Source: Paranoxybacillus vitaminiphilus (lineage in GTDB: Bacteria > Bacillota > Bacilli > Bacillales > Anoxybacillaceae). Taken from it: a DNA stretch of 64,000 nt. Positions within the stretch are counted from its first letter, which is position 1; each line of letters begins with the position of its first letter. The position numbers and the translations under genes are program-made. The notes below the pieces were generated by a model. It saw only the letters and a list, made by a program, of their open reading frames with translations, was not told the DNA's origin and ran no database searches. The DNA lies in assembly GCF_003259935.1 (NCBI RefSeq), contig NZ_QLMH01000001.1:36004-100003 (forward strand), written 5' to 3'. Positions 1-8,099 of this stretch are shown here, in pieces.

Positions 1-621
1 CTTTTATACATTGCCGTATCTTTAGTGCTAACAGGGATTGTTCCGTATGATCAATTAGGCGTAAAAAATCCTGTTGCCTTCGCATTGAGCTACATTCATC
101 AAGACTGGGTAGCCGGATTTATTTCATTGGGTGCAATTACAGGTATTACAACCGTACTGCTTGTAATGATGTATGGACAAACTCGCTTGTTTTATGCCAT
201 CAGCCGTGACGGGTTATTACCAAAAGTATTTTCTAGAGTAAGCAAAGAAAAACAAGTTCCATTTGTAAACACATGGTTAACGGGGTTGCTCGTTGCGTTT
301 TTTGCAGGAGTCATTCCTTTAAACAAACTTGCGGAATTAACGAACATCGGAACATTATTCGCCTTTATCACTGTATCCATTGGCGTATTAATTTTACGGA
401 AAACACAACCAAACTTAAAACGCGCATTTAAAGTTCCGATGGTTCCGCTCATTCCTTTGTTGGCTGTTGCATTTTGCGGTTATTTAGTTCTTCAATTGCC
501 GGCAACAACATGGCTTAGCTTTGCGGCATGGTTATTAATTGGCTTAGTCATTTATTTCTTATATGGGCGCAAGAATAGTACACTTAACAATATGAAAGAT
601 GTAGAAGAGAAGGTTAGCTAA
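1..621 (+). CDS. APC-family amino acid permease, C-terminal part (gene starts left of the window)
   Basis: The frame is open from base 1 to the stop at 619-621, so only the last ~206 residues are present. A GTG at 25 is internal to the family fold and is not taken as the start. The visible part has the last five to six hydrophobic helices and the motif YGQTRLFYAISRDGLLP, typical of the cationic amino acid transporter (CAT/YfnA, GkApcT-like) branch of the APC superfamily. The protein imports amino acids across the cytoplasmic membrane; the substrate cannot be read from this part. A copy of the intergenic palindrome follows the stop and may terminate the transcript. Confidence 0.85.
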   Translation, partial: LLYIAVSLVLTGIVPYDQLGVKNPVAFALSYIHQDWVAGFISLGAITGITTVLLVMMYGQTRLFYAISRDGLLPKVFSRVSKEKQVPFVNTWLTGLLVAFFAGVIPLNKLAELTNIGTLFAFITVSIGVLILRKTQPNLKRAFKVPMVPLIPLLAVAFCGYLVLQLPATTWLSFAAWLLIGLVIYFLYGRKNSTLNNMKDVEEKVS

Positions 622-636
622 ACTAAACTTCACAAA

Positions 637-741
637 ACGCTGTCTCATAAGGGTCTGACCACATGCACCATCCATGATATGTTAACGATGTATCATGGGG
701 GAGGGGGGTCTGACCCTTCTTTTTTGGGATAGCTCTTTTTT
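637..741. repeat. Intergenic nested palindrome, copy 1 (GCTGTCTC subtype)
   Basis: Starts GCTGTCTCATAAGGGTCTGACC-like and ends GGGTCTGACCC then GGGATAGC and a T-run. The inner AGGGTC/GACCCT arms pair well; the outer arm is partly eroded. It lies between the permease stop and sigI and probably works as a terminator. Confidence 0.75.
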
Positions 742-750
742 ATTTTGATA

Positions 751-778
751 TTGACGGTTAAATGCATTTCTTTATATA
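751..778 (+). promoter_or_regulatory. Possible SigA-type promoter upstream of sigI
   Basis: TTGACG (751-756) and TATATA (773-778) are 16 bp apart, about 170 bp ahead of sigI. sigI genes often also have an autoregulated promoter; I could not identify one with confidence in 780-930. Confidence 0.3.
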
Positions 779-946
779 CGTACAAATATAGTAAGCCATC
801 TCCTTCATCTCAACGGATATTTTTGTTTAGTATGATTACACATGTATAAAATTACCGCTTGAGCTACCGACAAAAGTTTTTTATGATGTACGAATAATAT
901 TTTGAGAAAATTAAGTTTCGGTCTCTTTTACAACGAGGTGAAGTTG

Positions 947-1678
947 ATGCTTAGCATATTATTGAAATTTAAAAAAGAGAGAACGATTGAACAGGAGATT
1001 TCCGAAATTCAGCAAGGAAATACGGATCTGCAAAATCGAATCATTCATGATTATAAGCCGTTTATTGCGAAAACCGTTTCCAGTGTATGTAAACGATTTA
1101 TTAATGAAGGTGATGATGAATTTAGCATCGGATTAATTGCTTTTAATGAAGCGATTGAAAAATACTCGATTGATAAAGGAAGTTCGTTTATTGCTTTTGC
1201 TGAGTTGTTAATTAAAAGAAGAGTGATCGATTACATTCGAAAAGAGGCAAAATTAAGAACGGTTCATATCGAAGAGGAAGAGGAAAAAGATACGGCTCAG
1301 ACCTATTTAGATACGAAGTTGTCAATGGAAGAATTTTATAAAAAAATAGAGCAAGAACAGCGCCGTGAAGAGATTATCCATTACCAAAAAGTATTAAAGG
1401 AGTTCGGAATTAGCTTTCAAGAATTAGTGGAACAGTCTCCAAAGCATTTTGATGCCCGTCTGAATGCCATTAAAGTAGCAAAGCTGCTGGCGGAGAATCG
1501 TGAACTTTGCACAAAGCTGTTCGAGAAAAAGCAATTGCCGATTAAACAGCTGCAGAGCATGGTTCATTTAAGCCGCAAAACATTAGAAAGAAACCGCAAG
1601 TATATTATTGCGATTACGATTGTTTTAACAGGTGATTATGTATATTTGAAAGACTATATTAAAGGGGTGCTTCAATAA
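947..1678 (+). CDS. sigI: RNA polymerase sigma factor SigI
   Basis: 243-residue sigma-70-family protein of the SigI type. Region 2 has the hallmark DEFSIGLIAFNEAIEKY and IDYIRKEAK segments; the C-terminal third carries a putative helix-turn-helix. I chose ATG 947 because GAGGTG at 935-940 is correctly spaced; a TTG at 902 would add 15 residues. In bacilli SigI controls heat-stress and cell-wall genes and is held inactive by the membrane protein RsgI. The next gene encodes exactly that partner, and its ATG overlaps this stop codon by one base (TAATG), so the two are translationally coupled. Confidence 0.9.
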   Translation: MLSILLKFKKERTIEQEISEIQQGNTDLQNRIIHDYKPFIAKTVSSVCKRFINEGDDEFSIGLIAFNEAIEKYSIDKGSSFIAFAELLIKRRVIDYIRKEAKLRTVHIEEEEEKDTAQTYLDTKLSMEEFYKKIEQEQRREEIIHYQKVLKEFGISFQELVEQSPKHFDARLNAIKVAKLLAENRELCTKLFEKKQLPIKQLQSMVHLSRKTLERNRKYIIAITIVLTGDYVYLKDYIKGVLQ

Positions 1679-2793
1679 TGAGAAAAGGGATTGTATTAGA
1701 GGTTGATGAGGATTTCGTCACACTATTGACCCCTGAAGGAGAATTTATTCAAGTCAAGAAAGAAGGAGCTTATCAAATCGGCGAAGAAATCGGGAAATTA
1801 CCGATGCAGCGGCAAAGAATGAAAAAAACGTTTTTTCGTTTTTCTTCATTTAAAATCGCGTTAACAAGCATGGTTGCCGTTTGTCTCCTTATTTTTGCGA
1901 TGTTTTCTAGTTCAACATCTAATAAGGTGTATGCTTATTTGTCAATTGATATTAACCCGAGCATTGAAATTGCTGTAAATAAGGATTTAAAAGTTGTCAA
2001 AATAAAGGGGTATAACCAAGATGGAAAAATGATTGTTACCCGTCTATCTGATTGGCAGGGGGAACCATTTATTGACATTGCTAAGAAAATTATTGAGCTA
2101 AGTATAAAAAACGGTTATTTGCAGGAGGGAGAAGAAGTTCTCATTACCACCGTCAAAAAGGAAACAAGCCGTTCTTCTTCGCAGCAATTAGTGCAACAGT
2201 TAAATGAAGTAAAACAATCTTATGAAGCAAAAGATATTATTGTCACAACACAAACAAGCACATTAGAGGTAAGAAAAGAGGCAGTTGAAAAGGGATTTAC
2301 TACGGGAAAATATTTGCGTTTAACAGAAAAAGCAAAAGAAAAGAGCGGGTCAAATCAAGAGCCATTACCATCGGGGGACGAAGTGCAGAAAGAAGCACCG
2401 GCTGTGCCAATCGGTGATGAAACAGAGCAAACAAAAGATACAGTTTCATCTCATGATACGAAGGAACAAAAGGAACAATGGAATCCAAGCCAGCAAGCGC
2501 CTCCTCATATAGAAGAAAAAGAGGAGCAGCTTCCAAAAGTTCCAGCGTCTTCTTCCCATCATCCAGATAAATTTCAGGAAAAATATGAAGAAAAAGAACA
2601 GAAAAGTCAAGAAAAGCAAAAGAAGAAGTTTGAGCAAAAGCAAGAAAAGAAAGAGAAGAAGCTTGAACGAAGACAGGAAAAGGAAAAAAAGAAGCGAAGG
2701 GAAGATGATGACAAAGAGCATGAATATAAAGATGAAGATGAAGATGATGATGATGGCAAAAAGCATGGCCATAAAGATGAAGAGGAAGATTAA
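1678..2793 (+). CDS. rsgI: Anti-sigma-I factor RsgI
   Basis: 371 residues, close to B. subtilis RsgI. Residues 1-50 form the cytoplasmic SigI-binding domain, 58-77 a single membrane helix, followed by an extracellular segment with SIDINPSIE. The Asn93-Pro94 bond is the site where RsgI-family proteins undergo self-cleavage before regulated intramembrane proteolysis. The last ~150 residues are a low-complexity tail, first E/Q/P-rich, then K/E-rich, and finally D/E-rich with a His/Lys repeat, so no carbohydrate-binding sensor domain of the clostridial type is present. It would restrain SigI at the membrane until a surface signal releases it. A rho-independent terminator follows directly. Confidence 0.9.
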   Translation: MRKGIVLEVDEDFVTLLTPEGEFIQVKKEGAYQIGEEIGKLPMQRQRMKKTFFRFSSFKIALTSMVAVCLLIFAMFSSSTSNKVYAYLSIDINPSIEIAVNKDLKVVKIKGYNQDGKMIVTRLSDWQGEPFIDIAKKIIELSIKNGYLQEGEEVLITTVKKETSRSSSQQLVQQLNEVKQSYEAKDIIVTTQTSTLEVRKEAVEKGFTTGKYLRLTEKAKEKSGSNQEPLPSGDEVQKEAPAVPIGDETEQTKDTVSSHDTKEQKEQWNPSQQAPPHIEEKEEQLPKVPASSSHHPDKFQEKYEEKEQKSQEKQKKKFEQKQEKKEKKLERRQEKEKKKRREDDDKEHEYKDEDEDDDDGKKHGHKDEEED

Positions 2794-2825
2794 ATCCAGT
2801 GCTATGGTGCGCTGGATTTTCTTGT
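2792..2825 (+). terminator. Terminator after rsgI
   Basis: AAATCCAG (2792-2799) pairs with CTGGATTT (2812-2819), followed by a short T-rich stretch. It overlaps the rsgI stop codon. Confidence 0.75.
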
Positions 2826-2831
2826 TATAAT
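2822..2831 (+). promoter_or_regulatory. Extended -10 promoter for the ferritin gene
   Basis: TGTTATAAT gives the TGnTATAAT extended -10 form at 2823-2831, 33 bp before the ferritin start. No good -35 is visible because the rsgI terminator occupies that place. Confidence 0.4.
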
Positions 2832-2863
2832 AGGGAAGAGTATATAAAAAAGAGGTGACGAAA

Positions 2864-3370
2864 TTGTTAAGTGAGAAGTTATTGCAAAGTTTAAATGAGC
2901 AGATGAATTTTGAATTTTTTTCGGCGCACTCTTATATGGCAATGGCTGCCTACTGCTCATCAGAGGGGTTGGACGGCTTTGCCAACTTCTTTTTAGTGCA
3001 AGCGGAAGAAGAAAGATTTCATGCGATGAAATTTTATCATTTTATCAATGCGCTCGGTGAACGGGCGATTATTACCGGATTTCAGTCACCGAATAATGAA
3101 TTTGCTTCCGTGCTCGATTGTTTTGAGAAGGCGCTTGCTCAAGAAAAAGAAGTAACAAAACGAATTTATAAGCTATCTGACATCGCGTGGGATGAGCGGG
3201 AACATGCAACGATTAACTTTCTGAAATGGTTTATTGATGAGCAAGTTGAGGAAGAAGATATGTTCGATAGCATTATTCAAAAGCTAAAGCGAATTCAAAA
3301 TGATAATAATGCTTTATTTATGCTTGATAATGAATTCGCGAAACGAACATTTACACCAGAGGAGAAATAA
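2864..3370 (+). CDS. ftn: Non-heme ferritin, iron storage
   Basis: 168 residues with the bacterial FtnA layout. NEQMNFEF near the N-terminus holds the first ferroxidase glutamate; EEERFHA and the later EHATINFLKWF helix supply further metal ligands. Such proteins form 24-subunit shells that oxidise Fe(II) and store it as a mineral in the cytoplasm. I place the start at TTG 2864 because AGAGGTG (2851-2857) sits six bases upstream and MLSEKLL matches the family N-terminus; a GTG at 2855 would lie inside the ribosome-binding site. The gene has its own likely promoter overlapping the rsgI terminator. Confidence 0.88.
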   Translation: MLSEKLLQSLNEQMNFEFFSAHSYMAMAAYCSSEGLDGFANFFLVQAEEERFHAMKFYHFINALGERAIITGFQSPNNEFASVLDCFEKALAQEKEVTKRIYKLSDIAWDEREHATINFLKWFIDEQVEEEDMFDSIIQKLKRIQNDNNALFMLDNEFAKRTFTPEEK

Positions 3371-3378
3371 TAATTAGG

Positions 3379-3482
3379 AAAGAGGCTGACCGAAGCAAAG
3401 TGTCAAGGCTCCCGCAATATATCGTACATGAGTGATATATTGTGGGAAGGTGAAATCAGACACTTATCGATCAGCCTCTCGA
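3379..3482. repeat. Intergenic nested palindrome, copy 2 (GGCTGACC subtype)
   Basis: Outer arms AGAGGCTGACCGA and TCGATCAGCCTCT; middle arm around AAGTGTC and GACACTT; core CCGCAATATATCG and ATATATTGTGGG. It lies between the convergent ferritin and SASP genes, where it could terminate both. Confidence 0.85.
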
Positions 3483-3486
3483 TTTA

Positions 3487-3693
3487 TTATGCTTGAGTTC
3501 TGTTTGTTCCGACAAGTTGGCTTTGCGCTTGGGCAACTAGACGTTTTGTGATTTCTCCGCCGACAGAGCCATTTGCGCGGGACGCTGTATCGGAACCTAG
3601 TTGTACGCCAAATTCTTGGGCGATTTCGTATTTGATTTGGTCAAGCGCTTGTTCAATACCTGGTACAAGCAATTTATTGCTGCTTCTAGCCAT
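3487..3693 (-). CDS. Small acid-soluble spore protein, alpha/beta type
   Basis: 68 residues with the conserved SASP core: a [22 protein letters not shown] helix region and the [12 protein letters not shown] segment. These proteins coat spore DNA, shift it toward an A-like form and protect it from UV. The E-I-A bond in YEIAQEF fits the site used by the germination protease Gpr. A strong ribosome-binding site (GGAGGAAG on the minus strand) precedes the ATG. A CATAATA box (plus coordinates 3734-3740) resembles a SigG -10 element, but I could not match its -35. Shows that the organism sporulates. Confidence 0.92.
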   Translation of the reverse strand: MARSSNKLLVPGIEQALDQIKYEIAQEFGVQLGSDTASRANGSVGGEITKRLVAQAQSQLVGTNRTQA

Positions 3694-3812
3694 TTTTGAC
3701 TTCCTCCTTTATTGAAATAACAGCCTGTAAGTTTATTATGTTATTTCAATCGTTCATCTATAATGGTAATTACAGAGGATACCGCAATTTTCTGGCAGCC
3801 GCAGCCATATCG

Positions 3813-4250
3813 CTAATCCATTTTCATAATAACAGCTTGACCTTCAACAACTAACTGATGATGTTGATTGATAACGTTTGTTTCTAAAGTAACGATTTTT
3901 TTATCGTCTTGCTTATCAATAACTTTAGCGGTGATCGTAAGTGTATCGCCGATTTTAACCGGCGCCTTAAACCGCACATACTGTGATAAATAAATCGTGC
4001 CTTTCCCTGGCAGCTTCGTTCCGATAACAGTAGAAATATAACTCGTTGTCAGAAGCCCATGAGCGATTCGTTCTTTAAAGCGTGTTTGTTGCGCATATTC
4101 TTCATCGAGATGAATCGGATTGACATCGCCGGTTAATTTTGCAAAGGCGATAATGTCTTCATTCGTAATTGTTTTCGTAATTGAACGACAATCACCGATT
4201 TGAATCTCTTGATATGGAACAGAAGGAACTAATTTGGATAAGAGCTGCAA
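3813..4250 (-). CDS. phaJ: MaoC-like (R)-specific enoyl-CoA hydratase PhaJ
   Basis: 145-residue hot-dog-fold protein. The hydratase-2 motif is intact: D42 and H47 in GDVNPIHLDEEYA, followed by RIAHG at 61-65. PhaJ converts trans-2-enoyl-CoA from fatty-acid beta-oxidation into (R)-3-hydroxyacyl-CoA, the substrate of PHA synthase. It lies 20 bp behind the phasin gene on the same strand and so probably shares the phaQ-phaP transcript. With PhaB making (R)-3-hydroxybutyryl-CoA from acetoacetyl-CoA, the locus has two routes to monomers. A generic MaoC-type dehydratase is the alternative; the pha context makes that unlikely. Confidence 0.85.
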   Translation of the reverse strand: MQLLSKLVPSVPYQEIQIGDCRSITKTITNEDIIAFAKLTGDVNPIHLDEEYAQQTRFKERIAHGLLTTSYISTVIGTKLPGKGTIYLSQYVRFKAPVKIGDTLTITAKVIDKQDDKKIVTLETNVINQHHQLVVEGQAVIMKMD

Positions 4251-4270
4251 ATCACTCTCCTTAGCCGTTT

Positions 4271-4780
4271 TTATTTGAAAAAAGGAGAATCAACTGCTTT
4301 CTCGATGAAGGCTTTTTGTGATTCTTTTATTTGTTCGAAATAGGATTTTAAAAATTTTTCCGCTTCTTCTCGGTTCGATTGTTGTTGTGAAAAAAATTGT
4401 TTGAATAAATTGGCAGTCTGCTGATAAAAAGCTTGAGAAACATTAAAAAACTCTTTGCTTGGGGTAAGAGCGATTTGCATGAACCGCTCGGCAATTTCGT
4501 CCAGCTGTGTCATCCATTTAGCGATTGTTTGACTTGCCTCGTCTCCCAATGTATTTCGCAGTTCTGTTTCTGTTTGTTTGCGGAATTGTTCAAGTTGTTG
4601 CTTCATTTCACTTCTTGCTTTTCCAAGATTTTCTGACGCTTGAGCGATCCACTGTTGTTGACGCTCTAAATGCTCCATAACTGCTTGTTCCACTTGTTTT
4701 CCGGAATGAAAAAACAAATCTACTCCTTTAAACCAGCCATCCCATACAGTATCGATTACTTGTGTAACATTTTCTTTCAT
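4271..4780 (-). CDS. phaP: Phasin, PHA granule-associated protein PhaP
   Basis: 169 residues, almost wholly helical and rich in Gln, Glu and Lys, with no transmembrane segment and a WDGWFKGVDLFF start, as in Bacillus phasins. Phasins coat PHA granules in the cytoplasm and control their size and number. The gene lies between phaQ and phaJ on the minus strand, divergent from phaRBC, the order known from B. megaterium for phaP-phaQ. AAGGAGGAA precedes the ATG on the minus strand. The function is mainly assigned from context plus composition, since phasins are poorly conserved. Confidence 0.85.
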   Translation of the reverse strand: MKENVTQVIDTVWDGWFKGVDLFFHSGKQVEQAVMEHLERQQQWIAQASENLGKARSEMKQQLEQFRKQTETELRNTLGDEASQTIAKWMTQLDEIAERFMQIALTPSKEFFNVSQAFYQQTANLFKQFFSQQQSNREEAEKFLKSYFEQIKESQKAFIEKAVDSPFFK

Positions 4781-4817
4781 TGCTCTTCCTCCTTAAAAAT
4801 ATTGTTATTTACTCAGT

Positions 4818-5249
4818 CTAGCTTCCTTCTTCCGGCTTATTTGGTGTTGTTTTTTCGGAGTTGCTTCTCTCGTTAAAAGGGAATAACATTTTTGTGTACA
4901 TCGAAAAAAAAGTGTCAATCATTTGCTGGTATTGTTCAAGCGAGGCTGCCCATACTTCGAGATACTTTTCTCCCGTTTTTGTAAGTGAGTAAATCCGCTT
5001 TGCAGGTCCTCCTGAAGACGTATCCCATACGGAAGTAATTAATTGCTCCTTTTCTAATTGCCGCAACGTTCGGTAAATGTTGCCGGGGTCTATCGATTGG
5101 AATCCGAATTGGCTGAGACGTTCAATCAGCTTATAGCCGTGAAGACTGAAGTCGCGCAGACTGAGCAGTAAAAATGGGACAATAAAGTTTTTTGGAGCAC
5201 CGGCAGGATATTTTTCGTGCAATGGCTGTTTATTTTCTTTGTTTGTCAC
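4818..5249 (-). CDS. phaQ: PadR-family transcriptional regulator PhaQ
   Basis: 143 residues. Residues ~22-95 form a PadR winged helix (FIVPFLLLSLRDFSLHGYKLIERL, then GNIYRTLRQLEKEQLI and SGGPAKRIYSLTKTGE), followed by a helical dimerisation tail. In B. megaterium PhaQ represses its own operon with phaP and is released by PHA granules; this gene has the same position and size. An inverted repeat at 5278-5304 overlaps the -10 of the likely phaQ promoter and is the obvious candidate operator. Confidence 0.87.
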   Translation of the reverse strand: MTNKENKQPLHEKYPAGAPKNFIVPFLLLSLRDFSLHGYKLIERLSQFGFQSIDPGNIYRTLRQLEKEQLITSVWDTSSGGPAKRIYSLTKTGEKYLEVWAASLEQYQQMIDTFFSMYTKMLFPFNERSNSEKTTPNKPEEGS

Positions 5250-5277
5250 GTGCTCACCTCATTGATATGCATTTTTT

Positions 5278-5304
5278 ATATATATGTAGTTTACACTTAT
5301 ATAT
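5278..5304. promoter_or_regulatory. Inverted repeat, candidate PhaQ operator
   Basis: ATATATA-TGTA-GTT-TACA-CT-TATATAT forms an imperfect dyad. The TGTA/TACA half-sites resemble PadR-family operators (ATGT...ACAT). It overlaps the -10 of the minus-strand promoter, so binding would repress phaQ-phaP. Confidence 0.45.
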
Positions 5305-5316
5305 CGATTGTGTCAA
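5288..5316 (-). promoter_or_regulatory. SigA-type promoter for phaQ-phaP-phaJ
   Basis: On the minus strand TTGACA (plus 5311-5316) and TAAACT (plus 5288-5293) are 17 bp apart, about 40 bp ahead of phaQ. Confidence 0.6.
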
Positions 5317-5383
5317 TAGATGGTATTCAACAAAATATGACATTCATTTAAAACATATGTATGAATAGATCGAAAATTAAGAA

Positions 5384-5413
5384 TTGTTGAATAATATTTT
5401 GTTTCATTATAAT
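5384..5413 (+). promoter_or_regulatory. SigA-type promoter for phaR-phaB-phaC
   Basis: TTGTTG (5384-5389) and TATAAT (5408-5413) are 18 bp apart, 54 bp before phaR. Confidence 0.5.
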
Positions 5414-5467
5414 AATAATTAGATGTAATTTTTACTAATTAACGAATTTTATGGAGGGGATAGCTTG

Positions 5468-5893
5468 ATGAATGAGCAAAAAGTGTTTGATCCATTTTTA
5501 GCATGGAAGGAAATGTACGACAAAGCGGAAAGCTACATGGGGAAAATGCTCGGGGAAACAATGAGCAGTGAAGATTTTTCCAAATGGATGGGGAGTGTGC
5601 TCAATTTTAATCTTCAGCTTCAAAAAATCATTAAAGAAACAGCCGAACGCACTCTTTGGCAGGCAAATATGCCATCGAAAGAGGATGTAGCAAACGTTGC
5701 TTCGCTCGTTATCAATGTTGAAGAAAAAGTTGAAGATATGGGGGATTTGCTTGAAGAACAGCAAGATCATGCAAATGGAATGAAAAAAGAAATAACAAAA
5801 TTAAAGAGCGACATAAAACGTTTAGAAGGAAAAATAGACAAGCTGTTGGCTCTCTTGGAAAAGGAAGAACGCATGCCAAACAGTGAACAATAG
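5468..5893 (+). CDS. phaR: Class IV PHA synthase subunit PhaR
   Basis: 141 residues, helical and charged, beginning MNEQKVFDPFLAWKEMYDKAE, with a coiled-coil C-terminal third (KLKSDIKRLEGKIDKLL). PhaR pairs with PhaC to form the class IV polyhydroxyalkanoate synthase found in Bacillus; PhaC is inactive without it. ATG 5468 is preferred over TTG 5465 because GGAGGGGA is well spaced. It leads the phaR-phaB-phaC operon; phaB begins 77 bp downstream. The family is specific to bacilli, so the assignment also helps place the organism. Confidence 0.9.
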   Translation: MNEQKVFDPFLAWKEMYDKAESYMGKMLGETMSSEDFSKWMGSVLNFNLQLQKIIKETAERTLWQANMPSKEDVANVASLVINVEEKVEDMGDLLEEQQDHANGMKKEITKLKSDIKRLEGKIDKLLALLEKEERMPNSEQ

Positions 5894-5970
5894 AAAACAG
5901 AAATATTTTTACGGTTATAAGCATACAAATAGTTTTGCGTAAAAAATAGTGAAATTAGGGGGCATGTTTG

Positions 5971-6714
5971 ATGGTTCAATTAGAGGGGAAAGTAGCAGTC
6001 ATTACAGGAGGCGGCAAAGGAATCGGAGCGGCAATCACAAGAGAATTGGCGCGCAACGGCGTCAAAGTTGTTGTGAACTATAACAAAAGCCGCGAAGCAG
6101 CTGAACAGCTCATCGCGGAAATTACAGAGAACGGCGGTGAGGGAATCGCTGTTCAGGCTGATGTGTCTTCACAGGAGGACGCAAATAAGCTGATTCATGC
6201 TGCTGTTGAGCAATACGGCAGACTCGATATTTTAGTGAACAATGCAGGAATTACACGCGACCGTACATTTAAAAAGCTTTCAAGCGAAGAATGGTATGAA
6301 GTCATTAACGTTAATTTGAATAGCGTGTATCATACAACGGCTGCAGCGCTTCCTTATATTATGGAATCAGATGCCGGACGAATTATTAATATTTCATCGA
6401 TTATCGGTCAAGCCGGTGGATTTGGACAAACGAATTATGCAGCAGCTAAAGCAGGAATGATCGGCTTTACGAAATCATTAGCGTTAGAACTAGCGAAAAC
6501 AGGGGTAACTGTTAACGCGATTTGTCCAGGTTTTATTGAGACAGATATGCTGGCAGAAGTGCCGGAAAATATTCGGGAACAAATTAAAGCAAAAATTCCG
6601 GCGCGCCGTTTTGGACATGCCGATGAAATTGCGCGCGGTGTTCTATATTTATGCCGGGACGGCGAGTATATTACAGGCCAACAATTAAATATTAACGGCG
6701 GTTTATATATGTAA
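5971..6714 (+). CDS. phaB: Acetoacetyl-CoA reductase PhaB (FabG-like SDR)
   Basis: 247-residue short-chain dehydrogenase: TGGGKGIG nucleotide-binding motif at 12-19, NNAG at 90-93, catalytic Ser142/143, Tyr156 and Lys160 (NYAAAK). It reduces acetoacetyl-CoA to (R)-3-hydroxybutyryl-CoA with NADPH, the main PHB monomer route. By sequence alone it could be a FabG 3-oxoacyl-ACP reductase; its place between phaR and phaC decides for PhaB. ATG 5971 follows AGGGGG; the length equals that of Bacillus PhaB. Confidence 0.9.
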   Translation: MVQLEGKVAVITGGGKGIGAAITRELARNGVKVVVNYNKSREAAEQLIAEITENGGEGIAVQADVSSQEDANKLIHAAVEQYGRLDILVNNAGITRDRTFKKLSSEEWYEVINVNLNSVYHTTAAALPYIMESDAGRIINISSIIGQAGGFGQTNYAAAKAGMIGFTKSLALELAKTGVTVNAICPGFIETDMLAEVPENIREQIKAKIPARRFGHADEIARGVLYLCRDGEYITGQQLNINGGLYM

Positions 6715-6765
6715 TCGTTTAGGTGTAGGTAATAGATGTCATGCAAAGAAAGGGAGTGAAAGCGG

Positions 6766-7860
6766 ATGTTTTCAACTTCTTCATTGATGAAAGAGTGGGA
6801 GAAACTTTTAGATGCCATGCCCGACAATTTGAAAGGCTCCTATAATCGTTTTAAACGAGCAGCAGAAATTGTTATGATTGAAGCGGAACCAGAAGTCGGA
6901 CTTACACCTAAAGAGATTATCTGGAAAAAAAACAAAACAAAGTTATATCGTTACGTTCCGACACAGACAAAACTTCATAAAGTGCCAATTTTGCTTGTTT
7001 ATGCTTTAATTAATAAGCCATATATTCTCGATTTAACACCTGGAAACAGCTTAGTTGAATATTTAGTGAATCGCGGTTTTGATGTATATCTGCTTGATTG
7101 GGGAACACCGGGATTAGAAGATCGAAAGATGAAATTAGATGACTACATTTTGGATTATATCCCTCGTGCCGTGAAAAAAGTGCTGAAGACTGCTAAGGCG
7201 GAAGAAATTTCAATCTTAGGCTATTGCATGGGCGGAACGATGACTTCTATTTTTGCAGCACTGCATCCAGACTTGCCGATTCGCAACCTCATCTTTTTAA
7301 CAAGTCCATTTGATTTTTCCGATACAGGGTTATATGGTGTATTCCTTGATGAACGTTACTTTAACTTAGATAAAGCAGTAGACACATTTGGCATTATTCC
7401 TGGTGAGATGATTGATTTTGGCAATAAGATGCTTAAGCCGTTGACAAACTTTTACGGACCGTATGTCACGCTGCTCGATCGTTCAGAAAACCAAAAATTT
7501 GTGGAAAGCTGGAAGTTAATGCAAAAGTGGGTGACTGACGGAATTCCGTTCCCTGGAGAAGCATACCGCCAATGGATTCGCGAGTTTTATCAACAAAATA
7601 AGCTGATAAAAGGGGAATTATTCATTCGCGGGCGCCGCGTTGATTTAAAAAATATTAAGGCGAATGTGTTAAATATTGCTGCCAGCCGTGATCATATCGC
7701 CATGCCGCATCAGGTTGAAGCTTTAATGGATGCTATTTCAAGTGAAGATAAAGAATATGTTTTAATGGAAACTGGTCATGTCTCTGTCGTGTTTGGACCA
7801 AAAGCGGTGAAAATCACTTATCCAACGATTGGGAACTGGCTTGAACAACGGTCAAATTAA
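6766..7860 (+). CDS. phaC: Class IV polyhydroxyalkanoate synthase catalytic subunit PhaC
   Basis: 364 residues, the class III/IV size, alpha/beta-hydrolase fold. The lipase-like box is GYCMGG with nucleophile Cys154; Asp309 (SRDH) and His338 (GHVS) complete the triad. PhaC polymerises (R)-3-hydroxyacyl-CoA into polyester granules together with PhaR. Class IV enzymes are known to make short-chain PHA and can also cleave it by alcoholysis. AAAGGGAGTG precedes the ATG. It is the last gene of phaRBC, and a terminator follows the stop. Confidence 0.93.
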   Translation: MFSTSSLMKEWEKLLDAMPDNLKGSYNRFKRAAEIVMIEAEPEVGLTPKEIIWKKNKTKLYRYVPTQTKLHKVPILLVYALINKPYILDLTPGNSLVEYLVNRGFDVYLLDWGTPGLEDRKMKLDDYILDYIPRAVKKVLKTAKAEEISILGYCMGGTMTSIFAALHPDLPIRNLIFLTSPFDFSDTGLYGVFLDERYFNLDKAVDTFGIIPGEMIDFGNKMLKPLTNFYGPYVTLLDRSENQKFVESWKLMQKWVTDGIPFPGEAYRQWIREFYQQNKLIKGELFIRGRRVDLKNIKANVLNIAASRDHIAMPHQVEALMDAISSEDKEYVLMETGHVSVVFGPKAVKITYPTIGNWLEQRSN

Positions 7861-7867
7861 ATAAATC

Positions 7868-7901
7868 AGGGGGATGTTTTTAAAGCATCCTCCTATATTT
7901 T
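7868..7901 (+). terminator. Terminator after phaC
   Basis: AGGGGGATG (7868-7876) pairs with CATCCTCCT (7886-7894, one G-U pair), then an AT-rich tail. Confidence 0.8.
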
Positions 7902-7957
7902 ATGGCGAGAATCTGTAGAAGTCGAAAGAAAACACTTTATATTTATCATAAACAGCA

Positions 7958-8010
7958 GAGAAGACTCCCGCTTCAAACGACATGTAAGGGTGCTAAGTGG
8001 GAGTAGTTCA
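7958..8010 (+). mobile_element. Orphan hairpin resembling an IS200/IS605 right end / omega-RNA 3' end, site 1
   Basis: GAAGA, then CTCCCGCTT (7965-7973) pairs with AAGTGGGAG (7995-8003), followed by TAGTTCA (8004-8010). Two similar hairpins lie at 52371 and 56416 with the same GAAG...GTTCA frame. This matches the layout of the conserved 3' hairpin of TnpB-associated RNAs, but no tnpB or tnpA is present. The 7902-8248 gap otherwise holds one palindrome copy and no gene. Confidence 0.45.
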
Positions 8011-8046
8011 AGTAAAGGAATTTCATTTGCTGGAGGAAAATAAACG

Positions 8047-8099
8047 AAGAGGCTGCCTCATAAGGGGATGACCCTGACTGTTGAGATAGCCTCTTTTTG
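8047..8099. repeat. Intergenic nested palindrome, copy 3 (short form)
   Basis: AGAGGCTGCCTCA pairs with TGAGATAGCCTCT and a T-run follows. The middle is only about 25 bp, so the AT-rich core is missing here. Confidence 0.75.

Noticed and set aside
2446-2772. Long antisense frame rich in Phe/Leu/Ile opposite rsgI
   Set aside because: It is the mirror of the Lys/Glu/Asp-rich rsgI tail; low complexity makes a hydrophobic antisense frame inevitable.
6435-6827. 130-codon antisense frame over the phaB end
   Set aside because: Covers two real plus-strand genes, no ribosome-binding site, no recognisable family.
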